NCBI GenBank assembly: GCA_964057225.1
Contig: OZ059894.1
Coordinates: 3,162,001-3,226,000, forward strand
Direction: 5' to 3'
From: Auanema rhodensis
Taxonomy: Eukaryota > Nematoda > Chromadorea > Rhabditida > Rhabditidae
Length of the DNA stretch: 64,000 nucleotides
Below are positions 25,496 through 38,833 of this stretch, piece by piece. The notes below the pieces were generated by a model. That model saw only the letters and a program-made list of their open reading frames with translations, was not told the origin of the DNA and did no database searches. The position numbers and the translations under genes are program-made. Position 1 is the first letter of the stretch. Every line of letters starts with the position of its first letter.

Positions 25496-28400
25496 CTAAT
25501 GCATCATTTTTCAAACAATCATAACTAATTTTTGTATTGAGCGTTTTTCAATGTAGTATAGTGCATTCGATGCGGATTTTTAAGCTGCGTCGAGCTGTGT
25601 TATCAGATTTGCGCTAGCTTAAAAATGCACCGAGATATCAACTGATATAAGTTCACACATATATCCTCGATTTTCACCCTGAAGAATTAATTTTTTCGTT
25701 GAATAACATTGTCCATCGTCTTTGCCTTGAAAAAAGGAATCTAAAAACATCTACTTTTCGCTAAATTATTTTGAAATTTTTCGAAAAAATTTTTGTCAAA
25801 ATGTTTTTGGAAGCAATGTTGAGTGTACATGGAAACTCAACATACACTAATGCATCATTTTTCAAACGATTATAACTAATTTTTGTATTAAGCGTTTTTC
25901 AATGTAGTATAGTGCATTCGATGCGGATTTTCAAGCTGCGTCGATCTGTGTTATCAGATTTGCGCTAGCTTAAAAATGCACCGAGATATCAACTGATATA
26001 AGTTCACACTTATATCCTCGATTTTCACCCTGAAGAATTAATTTTTTCGTTGAATAACATTGTCCATCGTCTTTGCCTTGAAAAAAGGAATCTAAAAACA
26101 TCTACTTTTCGCTAAATTATTTTGAAATTTTTCGAAAAAATTTTTGTCAAAATGTTTTTGGAAGCAATGTTGAGTGTACATGGAAACTCAACATACACTA
26201 ATGCATCATTTTTCAAACAATCATAACTAATTTTTGTATTAAGCGTTTTTCAATGTAGTATAGTGCATTCGATGCGGATTTTTAAGCTGCGTCGATCTGT
26301 GTTATCCGATTTGCGCTAGCTGAAAAATGCAACGAGATATCAACTGATATAAGTTCACACTTATATCCTCGATTTTCACCCTGAAGAATTAATTTTTTCG
26401 TTGAATAACATTGTCCATCGTCTTTGCCTTGAAAAAAAGAATCTAAAAACATCTACTTTTTGCTAAATTATTTTGAAATTTTTCGAAAAAATTTTTGTCA
26501 AAATGTTTTTGGAAGCAATGTTGAGTGTACATGGAAACTCAACATACACTAATGCATCATTTTTCAAACAATCATAACTAATTTTTGTATTGAGCGTTTT
26601 TCAATGTAGTATAGTGCATTCGATGCGGATTTTTAAGCTGCGTCGAGCTGTGTTATCAGATTTGCGCTAGCTTAAAAATGCACCGAGATATCAACTGATA
26701 TAAGTTCACACATATATCCTCGATTTTCACCCTGAAGAATTAATTTTTTCGTTGAATAACATTGTCCATCGTCTTTGCCTTGAAAAAAGGAATCTAAAAA
26801 CATCTACTTTTCGCTAAATTATTTTGAAATTTTTCGAAAAAATTTTTGTCAAAATGTTTTTGGAAGCAATGTTGAGTGTACATGGAAACTCAACATACAC
26901 TAATGCATCATTTTTCAAACGATTATAACTAATTTTTGTATTAAGCGTTTTTCAATGTAGTATAGTGCATTCGATGCGGATTTTCAAGCTGCGTCGATCT
27001 GTGTTATCAGATTTGCGCTAGCTTAAAAATGCACCGAGATATCAACTGATATAAGTTCACACTTATATCCTCGATTTTCACCCTGAAGAATTAATTTTTT
27101 CGTTGAATAACATTGTCCATCGTCTTTGCCTTGAAAAAAGGAATCTAAAAACATCTACTTTTCGCTAAATTATTTTGAAATTTTTCGAAAAAATTTTTGT
27201 CAAAATGTTTTTGGAAGCAATGTTGAGTGTACATGGAAACTCAACATACACTAATGCATCATTTTTCAAACAATCATAACTAATTTTTGTATTGAGCGTT
27301 TTTCAATGTAGTATAGTGCATTCGATGCGGATTTTTAAGCTGCGTCGAGCTGTGTTATCAGATTTGCGCTAGCTTAAAAATGCACCGAGATATCAACTGA
27401 TATAAGTTCACACATATATCCTCGATTTTCACCCTGAAGAATTAATTTTTTCGTTGAATAACATTGTCCATCGTCTTTGCCTTGAAAAAAGGAATCTAAA
27501 AACATCTACTTTTCGCTAAATTATTTTGAAATTTTTCGAAAAAATTTTTGTCAAAATGTTTTTGGAAGCAATGTTGAGTGTACATGGAAACTCAACATAC
27601 ACTAATGCATCATTTTTCAAACGATTATAACTAATTTTTGTATTAAGCGTTTTTCAATGTAGTATAGTGCATTCGATGCGGATTTTCAAGCTGCGTCGAT
27701 CTGTGTTATCAGATTTGCGCTAGCTTAAAAATGCACCGAGATATCAACTGATATAAGTTCACACATATATCCTCGATTTTCACCCTGAAGAATTAATTTT
27801 TTCGTTGAATAACATTGTCCATCGTCTTTGCCTTGAAAAAAGGAATCTAAAAACATCTACTTTTCGCTAAATTATTTTGAAATTTTTCGAAAAAATTTTT
27901 GTCAAAATGTTTTTGGAAGCAATGTTGAGTGTACATGGAAACTCAACATACACTAATGCATCATTTTTCAAACGATTATAACTAATTTTTGTATTAAGCG
28001 TTTTTCAATGTAGTATAGTGCATTCGATGCGGATTTTCAAGCTGCGTCGATCTGTGTTATCAGATTTGCGCTAGCTTAAAAATGCACCGAGATATCAACT
28101 GATATAAGTTCACACTTATATCCTCGATTTTCACCCTGAAGAATTAATTTTTTCGTTGAATAACATTGTCCATCGTCTTTGCCTTGAAAAAAGGAATCTA
28201 AAAACATCTACTTTTCGCTAAATTATTTTGAAATTTTTCGAAAAAATTTTTGTCAAAATGTTTTTGGAAGCAATGTTGAGTGTACATGGAAACTCAACAT
28301 ACACTAATGCATCATTTTTCAAACAATCATAACTAATTTTTGTATTGAGCGTTTTTCAATGTAGTATAGTGCATTCGATGCGGATTTTTAAGCTGCGTCG

Positions 28401-29356
28401 AGCTGTGTTATCAGATTTGCGCTAGCTTAAAAATGCACCGAGATATCAACTGATATAAGTTCACACATATATCCTCGATTTTCACCCTGAAGAATTAATT
28501 TTTTCGTTGAATAACATTGTCCATCGTCTTTGCCTTGAAAAAAGGAATCTAAAAACATCTACTTTTCGCTAAATTATTTTGAAATTTTTCGAAAAAATTT
28601 TTGTCAAAATGTTTTTGGAAGCAATGTTGAGTGTACATGGAAACTCAACATACACTAATGCATCATTTTTCAAACGATTATAACTAATTTTTGTATTAAG
28701 CGTTTTTCAATGTAGTATAGTGCATTCGATGCGGATTTTCAAGCTGCGTCGATCTGTGTTATCAGATTTGCGCTAGCTTAAAAATGCACCGAGATATCAA
28801 CTGATATAAGTTCACACTTATATCCTCGATTTTCACCCTGAAGAATTAATTTTTTCGTTGAATAACATTGTCCATCGTCTTTGCCTTGAAAAAAGGAATC
28901 TAAAAACATCTACTTTTCGCTAAATTATTTTGAAATTTTTCGAAAAAATTTTTGTCAAAATGTTTTTGGAAGCAATGTTGAGTGTACATGGAAACTCAAC
29001 ATACACTAATGCATCATTTTTCAAACGATTATAACTAATTTTTGTATTAAGCGTTTTTCAATGTAGTATAGTGCATTCGATGCGGATTTTCAAGCTGCGT
29101 CGATCTGTGTTATCAGATTTGCGCTAGCTTAAAAATGCACCGAGATATCAACTGATATAAGTTCACACTTATATCCTCGATTTTCACCCTGAAGAATTAA
29201 TTTTTTCGTTGAATAACATTGTCCATCGTCTTTGCCTTGAAAAAAGGAATCTAAAAACATCTACTTTTCGCTAAATTATTTTGAAATTTTTCGAAAAAAT
29301 TTTTGTCAAAATGTTTTTGGAAGCAATGTTAAGTGTACATGGAAACTCAACATACA
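25496..29356. repeat. B/S alternating block (m74-m84)
   Basis: Order is B, S, A, B, S, B, S, S, B, S, S. The B monomers here have 22a and lack 56t. S is marked by 'cgattataac' (25t) and 86c. The trimer B-S-S occurs twice in tandem (27251-28303 and 28304-29356, 1,053 bp each), preceded by B-S dimers. m80 is an S monomer with the B marker 164a, and m84 has 326a, which breaks one pair of inverted repeat J. m76 has a private 135a. Confidence 0.85.
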
Positions 29357-30409
29357 CTAATGCATCATTTTTCAAACAATCATAACTAATTTTTGTATTA
29401 AGCGTTTTTCAATGTAGTATAGTGCATTCGATGCGGATTTTCAAGCTGCGTCGATCTGTGTTATCAGATTTGCGCTAGCTTAAAAATGCACCGAGATATC
29501 AACTGATATAAGTTCACACTTATATCCTCGATTTTCACCCTGAAGAATTAATTTTTTCGATGAATAACATTGTCCATCGTCTTTGCCTTGAAAAAAGGAG
29601 TCTAAAAACATCTACTTTTCGCTAAATTATTTTGAAATTTTTCGAAAAAATTTTTGTCAAAATGTTTTTGGAAGCAATGTTGAGTGTACATGGAAACTCA
29701 ACATACACTAATGCATCATTTTTCAAACAATCATAACTAATTTTTGTATTAAGCGTTTTTCAATGTAGTATAGTGCATTCGATGCGGATTTTCAAGCTGC
29801 GTCGATCTGTGTTATCAGATTTGCGCTAGCTTAAAAATGCACCGAGATATCAACTGATATAAGTTCACACTTATATCCTCGATTTTCACCCTGAAGAATT
29901 AATTTTTTCGATGAATAACATTGTCCATCGTCTTTGCCTTGAAAAAAGGAGTCTAAAAACATCTACTTTTCGCTAAATTATTTTGAAATTTTTCGAAAAA
30001 ATTTTTGTCAAAATGTTTTTGGAAGCAATGTTGAGTGTACATGGAAACTCAACATACACTAATGCATCATTTTTCAAACAATCATAACTAATTTTTGTAT
30101 TAAGCGTTTTTCAATGTAGTATAGTGCATTCGATGCGGATTTTCAAGCTGCGTCGATCTGTGTTATCAGATTTGCGCTAGCTTAAAAATGCACCGAGATA
30201 TCAACTGATATAAGTTCACACTTATATCCTCGATTTTCACCCTGAAGAATTAATTTTTTCGATGAATAACATTGTCCATCGTCTTTGCCTTGAAAAAAGG
30301 AGTCTAAAAACATCTACTTTTCGCTAAATTATTTTGAAATTTTTCGAAAAAATTTTTGTCAAAATGTTTTTGGAAGCAATGTTGAGTGTACATGGAAACT
30401 CAACATACA
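29357..30409. repeat. Three identical-looking T monomers (m85-m87)
   Basis: Three successive monomers share 22a, 86c, 204a, 244g and 264c, and I find no difference between them over 1,053 bp. This is the clearest case of simple single-monomer tandem amplification in the window and marks a local, recent event between two multi-monomer HOR regions. Confidence 0.85.
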
Positions 30410-31813
30410 CTAATGCATCATTTTTCAAACAATCATAACTAATTTTTGTATTAAGCGTTTTTCAATGTAGTATAGTGCATTCGATGCGGATTTTTAAGCT
30501 GCGTCGATCTGTGTTATCAGATTTGCGCTAGCTTAAAAATGCACCGAGATATCAACTGATATAAGTTCACACATATATCCTCGATTTTCACCCTGAAGAA
30601 TTAATTTTTTCGTTGAATAACATTGTCCATCGTCTTTGCCTTGAAAAAAAAAATCTAAAAACATCTACTTTTTGCTAAATTATTTTGAAATTTTTCGAAA
30701 AAATTTTTGTCAAAATGTTTTTGGAAGCAATGTTGAGTGTACATGGAAACTCAACATACACTAATGCATCATTTTTCAAACGATCATAACTAATTTTTGT
30801 ATTGAGCGTTTTTCATTGTAGTATAGTGCATTCGATGCGGATTTTTAAGCTGCGTCGAGCTGTGTTATCAGATTTGCGCTAGCTTAAAAATGCACCGAGA
30901 TATCAACTGATATAAGTTCACACATATATCCTCGATTTTCACCCTGAAGAATTAATTTTTTCGTTGAATAACATTGTCCATCGTCTTTGCCTTGAAAAAA
31001 GGAATCTAAAAACATCTACTTTTCGCTAAATTATTTTGAAATTTTTCGAAAAAATTTTTGTCAAAATGTTTTTGGAAGCAATGTTGAGTGTACATGGAAA
31101 CTCAACATACACTAATGCATCATTTTTCAAACGATCATAACTAATTTTTGTATTAAGCGTTTTTCAATGTAGTATAGTGCATTCGATGCGGATTTTTAAG
31201 CTGCGTCGATCTGTGTTATCAGATTTGCGCTAGCTTAAAAATGCACCGAGATATCAACTGATATAAGTTCACACTTATATCCTCGATTTTCACCCTGAAG
31301 AATTAATTTTTTCGATGAATAACATTGTCCATCGTCTTTGCCTTGAAAAAAGGAATCTAAAAACATCTACTTTTCGCTAAATTATTTTGAAATTTTTCGA
31401 AAAAATTTTTGTCAAAATGTTTTTGGAAGCAATGTTGAGTGTACATGGAAACTCAACATACACTAATGCATCATTTTTCAAACAATCATAACTAATTTTT
31501 GTATTAAGCGTTTTTCAATGTAGTATAGTGCATTCGATGCGGATTTTTAAGCTGCGTCGATCTGTGTTATCCGATTTGCGCTAGCTGAAAAATGCACCGA
31601 GATATCAACTGATATAAGTTCACACTTATATCCTCGATTTTCACCCTGAAGAATTAATTTTTTCGTTGAATAACATTGTCCATCGTATTTGCCTTGGAAA
31701 AAAGAATCTAAAAACATCTACTTTTTGCTAAATTATTTTGAAATTTTTCGAAAAAATTTTTGTCAAAATGTTTTTGGAAGCAATGTTGAGTGTACATGGA
31801 AACTCAACATACA
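30410..31813. repeat. Mixed A/B block (m88-m91)
   Basis: m88 has 22a, 164a and 242a (A-left with B-like middle). m89 is B as in m5. m90 is consensus with 204a. m91 is A with private 225a plus 235g, the marker of type I. These monomers lead into the second A/B block at 31814. Confidence 0.7.
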
Positions 31814-33568
31814 CTAATGCATCATTTTTCAAACAATCATAACTAATTTTTGTATTAAGCGTTTTTCAATGTAGTATAGTGCATTCGATGCGGATTTTTA
31901 AGCTGCGTCGATCTGTGTTATCCGATTTGCGCTAGCTGAAAAATGCACCGAGATATCAACTGATATAAGTTCACACTTATATCCTCGATTTTCACCCTGA
32001 AGAATTAATTTTTTCGTTGAATAACATTGTCCATCGTCTTTGCCTTGAAAAAAAGAATCTAAAAACATCTACTTTTTGCTAAATTATTTTGAAATTTTTC
32101 GAAAAAATTTTTGTCAAAATGTTTTTGGAAGCAATGTTGAGTGTACATGGAAACTCAACATACACTAATGCATCATTTTTCAAACGATCATAACTAATTT
32201 TTGTATTGAGCGTTTTTCATTGTAGTATAGTGCATTCGATGCGGATTTTTAAGCTGCGTCGAGCTGTGTTATCAGATTTGCGCTAGCTTAAAAATGCACC
32301 GAGATATCAACTGATATAAGTTCACACATATATCCTCGATTTTCACCCTGAAGAATTAATTTTTTCGTTGAATAACATTGTCCATCGTCTTTGCCTTGAA
32401 AAAAGGAGTCTAAAAACATCTACTTTACGCTAAATTATTCTGAAGTTTTTCGAAAAAATTTTTGTCAAAATGTTTTTGGAAGCAATGTTGAGTGTACATG
32501 GAAACTCAACATACACTAATGCATCATTTTTCAAACAATCATAACTAATTTTTGTATTAAGCGTTTTTCAATGTAGTATAGTGCATTCGATGCGGATTTT
32601 TAAGCTGCGTCGATCTGTGTTATCCGATTTGCGCTAGCTGAAAAATGCACCGAGATATCAACTGATATAAGTTCACACTTATATCCTCGATTTTCACCCT
32701 GAAGAATTAATTTTTTCGTTGAATAACATTGTCCATCGTCTTTGCCTTGAAAAAAAGAATCTAAAAACATCTACTTTTTGCTAAATTATTTTGAAATTTT
32801 TCGAAAAAATTTTTGTCAAAATGTTTTTGGAAGCAATGTTGAGTGTACATGGAAACTCAACATACACTAATGCATCATTTTTCAAACGATCATAACTAAT
32901 TTTTGTATTGAGCGTTTTTCATTGTAGTATAGTGCATTCGATGCGGATTTTTAAGCTGCGTCGAGCTGTGTTATCAGATTTGCGCTAGCTTAAAAATGCA
33001 CCGAGATATCAACTGATATAAGTTCACACATATATCCTCGATTTTCACCCTGAAGAATTAATTTTTTCGTTGAATAACATTGTCCATCGTCTTTGCCTTG
33101 AAAAAAAGAATCTAAAAACATCTACTTTTTGCTAAATTATTTTGAAATTTTTCGAAAAAATTTTTGTCAAAATGTTTTTGGAAGCAATGTTGAGTGTACA
33201 TGGAAACTCAACATACACTAATGCATCATTTTTCAAACGATCATAACTAATTTTTGTATTGAGCGTTTTTCATTGTAGTATAGTGCATTCGATGCGGATT
33301 TTCAAGCTGCGTCGAGCTGTGTTATCAGATTTGCGCTAGCTTAAAAATGCACCGAGATATCAACTGATATAAGTTCACACATATATCCTCGATTTTCACC
33401 CTGAAGAATTAATTTTTTCGTTGAATAACATTGTCCATCGTCTTTGCCTTGAAAAAAGGAATCTAAAAACATCTACTTTTCGCTAAATTATTTTGAAATT
33501 TTTCGAAAAAATTTTTGTCAAAATGTTTTTGGAAGCAATGTTGAGTGTACATGGAAACTCAACATACA
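31814..33568. repeat. A/B block, copy 2 (m92-m96)
   Basis: Order A, B, A, B, B repeats m1-m5, including the rare combination 244g, 276c and 281g in the second monomer (m93). m93 adds 263a; m94 lacks the 242a of m3; m96 has 86c. The remaining diagnostic sites agree over 1,755 bp. Confidence 0.85.
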
Positions 33569-33919
33569 CTAATGCATCATTTTTCAAACGATCATAACTA
33601 ATTTTTGTATTAAGCGTTTTTCATTGTAGTATAGTGCATTCGATGCGGATTTTTAAGCTGCGTCGAGCTGTGTTATCAGATTTGCGCTAGCTTAAAAATG
33701 CACCGAGATATCAACTGATATAAGTTCACACATATATCCTCGATTTTCACCCTGAAGAATTAATTTTTTCGTTGAATAACATTGTCCATCGTCTTTGCCT
33801 TGAAAAAAGGAATCTAAAAACATCTACTTTTCGCTAAATTATTTTGAAATTTTTCGAAAAAATTTTTGTCAAAATGTTTTTGGAAGCAATGTTGAGTGTA
33901 CATGGAAACTCAACATACA
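33569..33919. repeat. Chimeric B monomer m97
   Basis: This monomer has 56t, 99g and 164a of type B but 44a instead of 44g, so its left end comes from another type with a switch within the 12 bp between sites 44 and 56. It joins the A/B block to the pentamer HOR. Confidence 0.65.
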
Positions 33920-35674
33920 CTAATGCATCATTTTTCAAACGATCATAACTAATTTTTGTATTAAGCGTTTTTCAATGTAGTATAGTGCATTCGATGCGGA
34001 TTGTTAAGCTGCGTCGATCTGTGTTATCAGATTTGCGCTAGCTTAAAAATGCACCGAGATATCAACTGATATAAGTTCACACTTATATCCTCGATTTTCA
34101 CCCTGAAGAATTAATTTTTTCGTTGAATAACATTGTCCATCGCCTTTGCCTTGAAAAAAGGAATCTAAAAACATCTACTTTTCGCTAAATTATTTTGAAA
34201 TTTTTCGAAAAAATTTTTGTCAAAATGTTTTTGGAAGCAATGTTGAGTGTACATGGAAACTCAACATACACTAATGCATCATTTTTCAAACGATCATAAC
34301 TAATTTTTGTATTAAGCGTTTTTTAATGTAGTATAGTGCATTCGATGCGGATTTTTAAGCTGCGTCGATCTGTGTTATCAGATTTGCGCTAGCTTAAAAA
34401 TGCACCGAGATATCAACTGATATAAGTTCACACTTATATCCTCGATTTTCACCCTGAAGAATTAATTTTTTCGTTGAATAACATTGTCCATCGCCTTTGC
34501 CTTGAAAAAAGGAATCTAAAAACATCTACTTTTCGCTAAATTATTTTGAAATTTTTCGAAAAAATTTTTGTCAAAATGTTTTTGGAAGCAATGTTGAGTG
34601 TACATGGAAACTCAACATACACTAATGCATCATTTTTCAAACGATCATAACTAATTTTTGTATTAAGCGTTTTTTAATGTAGTATAGTGCATTCGATGCG
34701 GATTTTTAAGCTGCGTCGATCTGTGTTATCAGATTTGCGCTAGCTTAAAAATGCACCGAGATATCAACTGATATAAGTTCACACTTATATCCTCGATTTT
34801 CACCCTGAAGAATTAATTTTTTCGTTGAATAACATTGTCCATCGTCTTTGCCTTGAAAAAAAGAATCTAAAAACATCTACTTTTCGCTAAATTATTTTGA
34901 AATTTTTCGAAAAAATTTTTGTCAAAATGTTTTTGGAAGCAATGTTGAGTGTACATGGAAACTCAACATACACTAATGCATCATTTTTCAAACGATCATA
35001 ACTAATTTTTGTATTAAGCGTTTTTCAATGTAGTATAGTGCATTCGATGCGGATTTTCAAGCTGCGTCGATCTGTGTTATCAGATTTGCGCTAGCTTAAA
35101 AATGCACCGATATATCAACTGATAAAAGTTCACACTTATATCCTCGATTTTCACCCTGAAGAATTAATTTTTTCGATGAATAACATTGTCCATCGTCTTT
35201 GCCTTGAAAAAAGGAATCTAAAAACATCTACTTTTCGCTAAATTATTTTGAAATTTTTCGAAAAAATTTTTGTCAAAATGTTTTTGGAAGCAATGTTGAG
35301 TGTACATGGAAACTCAACATACACTAATGCATCATTTTTCAAACAATCATAACTAATTTTTGTATTAAGCGTTTTTCAATGTAGTATAGTGCATTCGATG
35401 CGAATTTTCAAGCTGCGTCGATCTGTGTTATCAGATTTGCGCTAGCTTAAAAATGCACCGAGATATCAACTGATATAAGTTCACACATATATCCTCGATT
35501 TTCACCCTGAAGAATTAATTTTTTCGTTGAATAACATTGTCCATCGTCTTTGCCTTGAAAAAAGGAATCTAAAAACATCTACTTTTCGCTAAATTATTTT
35601 GAAATTTTTCGAAAAAATTTTTGTCAAAATGTTTTTGGAAGCAATGTTGAGTGTACATGGAAACTCAACATACA
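33920..35674. repeat. Pentamer HOR 1, copy 1 (m98-m102)
   Basis: Order is U (84g 'attgttaag', 224c), V (54t, 224c), G (54t, 241a), D, I-like, 1,755 bp. The next 1,755 bp repeat the order. The fifth monomer, m102, starts as I (22a, 80a) but carries the B marker 164a and 264c, so it is chimeric compared with m107. Confidence 0.85.
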
Positions 35675-37429
35675 CTAATGCATCATTTTTCAAACGATCA
35701 TAACTAATTTTTGTATTAAGCGTTTTTCAATGTAGTATAGTGCATTCGATGCGGATTGTTAAGCTGCGTCGATCTGTGTTATCAGATTTGCGCTAGCTTA
35801 AAAATGCACCGAGATATCAACTGATATAAGTTCACACTTATATCCTCGATTTTCACCCTGAAGAATTAATTTTTTCGTTGAATAACATTGTCCATCGCCT
35901 TTGCCTTGAAAAAAGGAATCTAAAAACATCTACTTTTCGCTAAATTATTTTGAAATTTTTCGAAAAAATTTTTGTCAAAATGTTTTTGGAAGCAATGTTG
36001 AGTGTACATGGAAACTCAACATACACTAATGCATCATTTTTCAAACGATCATAACTAATTTTTGTATTAAGCGTTTTTTAATGTAGTATAGTGCATTCGA
36101 TGCGGATTTTTAAGCTGCGTCGATCTGTGTTATCAGATTTGCGCTAGCTTAAAAATGCACCGAGATATCAACTGATATAAGTTCACACTTATATCCTCGA
36201 TTTTCACCCTGAAGAATTAATTTTTTCGTTGAATAACATTGTCCATCGCCTTTGCCTTGAAAAAAGGAATCTAAAAACATCTACTTTTCGCTAAATTATT
36301 TTGAAATTTTTCGAAAAAATTTTTGTCAAAATGTTTTTGGAAGCAATGTTGAGTGTACATGGAAACTCAACATACACTAATGCATCATTTTTCAAACGAT
36401 CATAACTAATTTTTGTATTAAGCGTTTTTTAATGTAGTATAGTGCATTCGATGCGGATTTTTAAGCTGCGTCGATCTGTGTTATCAGATTTGCGCTAGCT
36501 TAAAAATGCACCGAGATATCAACTGATATAAGTTCACACTTATATCCTCGATTTTCACCCTGAAGAATTAATTTTTTCGTTGAATAACATTGTCCATCGT
36601 CTTTGCCTTGAAAAAAAGAATCTAAAAACATCTACTTTTCGCTAAATTATTTTGAAATTTTTCGAAAAAATTTTTGTCAAAATGTTTTTGGAAGCAATGT
36701 TGAGTGTACATGGAAACTCAACATACACTAATGCATCATTTTTCAAACGATCATAACTAATTTTTGTATTAAGCGTTTTTCAATGTAGTATAGTGCATTC
36801 GATGCGGATTTTCAAGCTGCGTCGATCTGTGTTATCAGATTTGCGCTAGCTTAAAAATGCACCGATATATCAACTGATAAAAGTTCACACTTATATCCTC
36901 GATTTTCACCCTGAAGAATTAATTTTTTCGATGAATAACATTGTCCATCGTCTTTGCCTTGAAAAAAGGAATCTAAAAACATCTACTTTTCGCTAAATTA
37001 TTTTGAAATTTTTCGAAAAAATTTTTGTCAAAATGTTTTTGGAAGCAATGTTGAGTGTACATGGAAACTCAACATACACTAATGCATCATTTTTCAAACA
37101 ATCATAACTAATTTTTGTATTAAGCGTTTTTCAATGTAGTATAGTGCATTCGATGCGAATTTTCAAGCTGCGTCGATCTGTGTTATCAGATTTGCGCTAG
37201 CTTAAAAATGCACCGAGATATCAACTGATATAAGTTCACACTTATATCCTCGATTTTCACCCTGAAGAATTAATTTTTTCGTTGAATAACATTGTCCATC
37301 GTCTTTGCCTTGGAAAAAAGAATCTAAAAACATCTACTTTTTGCTAAATTATTTTGAAATTTTTCGAAAAAATTTTTGTCAAAATGTTTTTGGAAGCAAT
37401 GTTGAGTGTACATGGAAACTCAACATACA
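35675..37429. repeat. Pentamer HOR 1, copy 2 (m103-m107)
   Basis: U, V, G, D, I in the same order as 33920-35674, with the private 84g marker of U retained. m105-m107 also begin the long-range match to m45-m47, so the last monomers of this unit belong to two overlapping repeat relationships. Confidence 0.85.
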
Positions 37430-38833
37430 CTAATGCATCATTTTTCAAACGATCATAACTAATTTTTGTATTAAGCGTTTTTCAATGTAGTATAGTGCAT
37501 TCGATGCGGATTTTCAAGCTGCGTCGATCTGTGTTATCAGATTTGCGCTAGCTTAAAAATGCACCGAGATATCAACTGATATAAGTTCACACTTATATCC
37601 TCGATTTTCACCCTGAAGAATTACTTTTTTCGTTGAATAACATTGTCCATCGTCTTTGCCTTGAAAAAAGGAATCTAAAAACATCTACTTTTCGCTAAAT
37701 TATTTTGAAATTTTTCGAAAAAATTTTTGTCAAAATGTTTTTGGAAGCAATGTTGAGTGTACATGGAAACTCAACATACACTAATGCATCATTTTTCAAA
37801 CGATCATAACTAATTTTTGTATTAAGCGTTTTTCAATGTAGTATAGTGCATTCGATGCGGATTTTTAAGCTGCGTCGATCTGTGTTATCAGATTTGCGCT
37901 AGCTTAAAAATGCACCGAGATATCAACTGATATAAGTTCACACTTATATCCTCGATTTTCACCCTGAAGAATTAATTTTTTCGTTGAATAACATTGTCCA
38001 TCGTCTTTGCATTGAAAAAAGGAATCTAAAAACATCTACTTTTTGCTAAATTATTTTGAAATTTTTCGAAAAAATTTTTGTCAAAATGTTTTTGGAAGCA
38101 ATGTTGAGTGTACATGGAAACTCAACATACACTAATGCATCATTTTTCAAACGATCATAACTAATTTTTGTATTAAGCGTTTCTCAATGTAGTATAGTGC
38201 ATTCGATGCGGATTTTCAAGCTGCGTCGATCTGTGTTATCAGATTTGCGCTAGCTTAAAAATGCACCGAGATATCAACTGATATAAGTTCACACTTATAT
38301 CCTCGATTTTCACCCTGAAGAATTAATTTTTTCGTTGAATAACATTGTCCATCGCCTTTGCCTTGAAAAAAGGAATCTAAAAACATCTACTTTTCGCTAA
38401 ATTATTTTGAAATTTTTCGAAAAAATTTTTGTCAAAATGTTTTTGGAAGCAATGTTGAGTGTACATGGAAACTCAACATACACTAATGCATCATTTTTCA
38501 AACGATCATAACTAATTTTTGTATTAAGCGTTTTTTAATGTAGTATAGTGCATTCGATGCGGATTTTTAAGCTGCGTCGATCTGTGTTATCCGATTTGCG
38601 CTAGCTTAAAAATGCACCGATATATCAACTGATAAAAGTTCACACTTATATCCTCGATTTTCACCCTGAAGAATTAATTTTTTCGATGAATAACATTGTC
38701 CATCGTCTTTGCCTTGAAAAAAGGAATCTAAAAACATCTACTTTTCGCTAAATTATTTTGAAATTTTTCGAAAAAATTTTTGTCAAAATGTTTTTGGAAG
38801 CAATGTTGAGTGTACATGGAAACTCAACATACA
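37079..38833. repeat. Pentamer HOR 2, copy 1 (m107-m111)
   Basis: Order is I, J, K, L and a chimera. m111 starts as G (54t), has 110c with 125t, then D-type 139t, 153a and 204a, so at least two switches are needed. It overlaps the previous pentamer by m107. The I-J-K start matches m47-m49. Confidence 0.8.
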
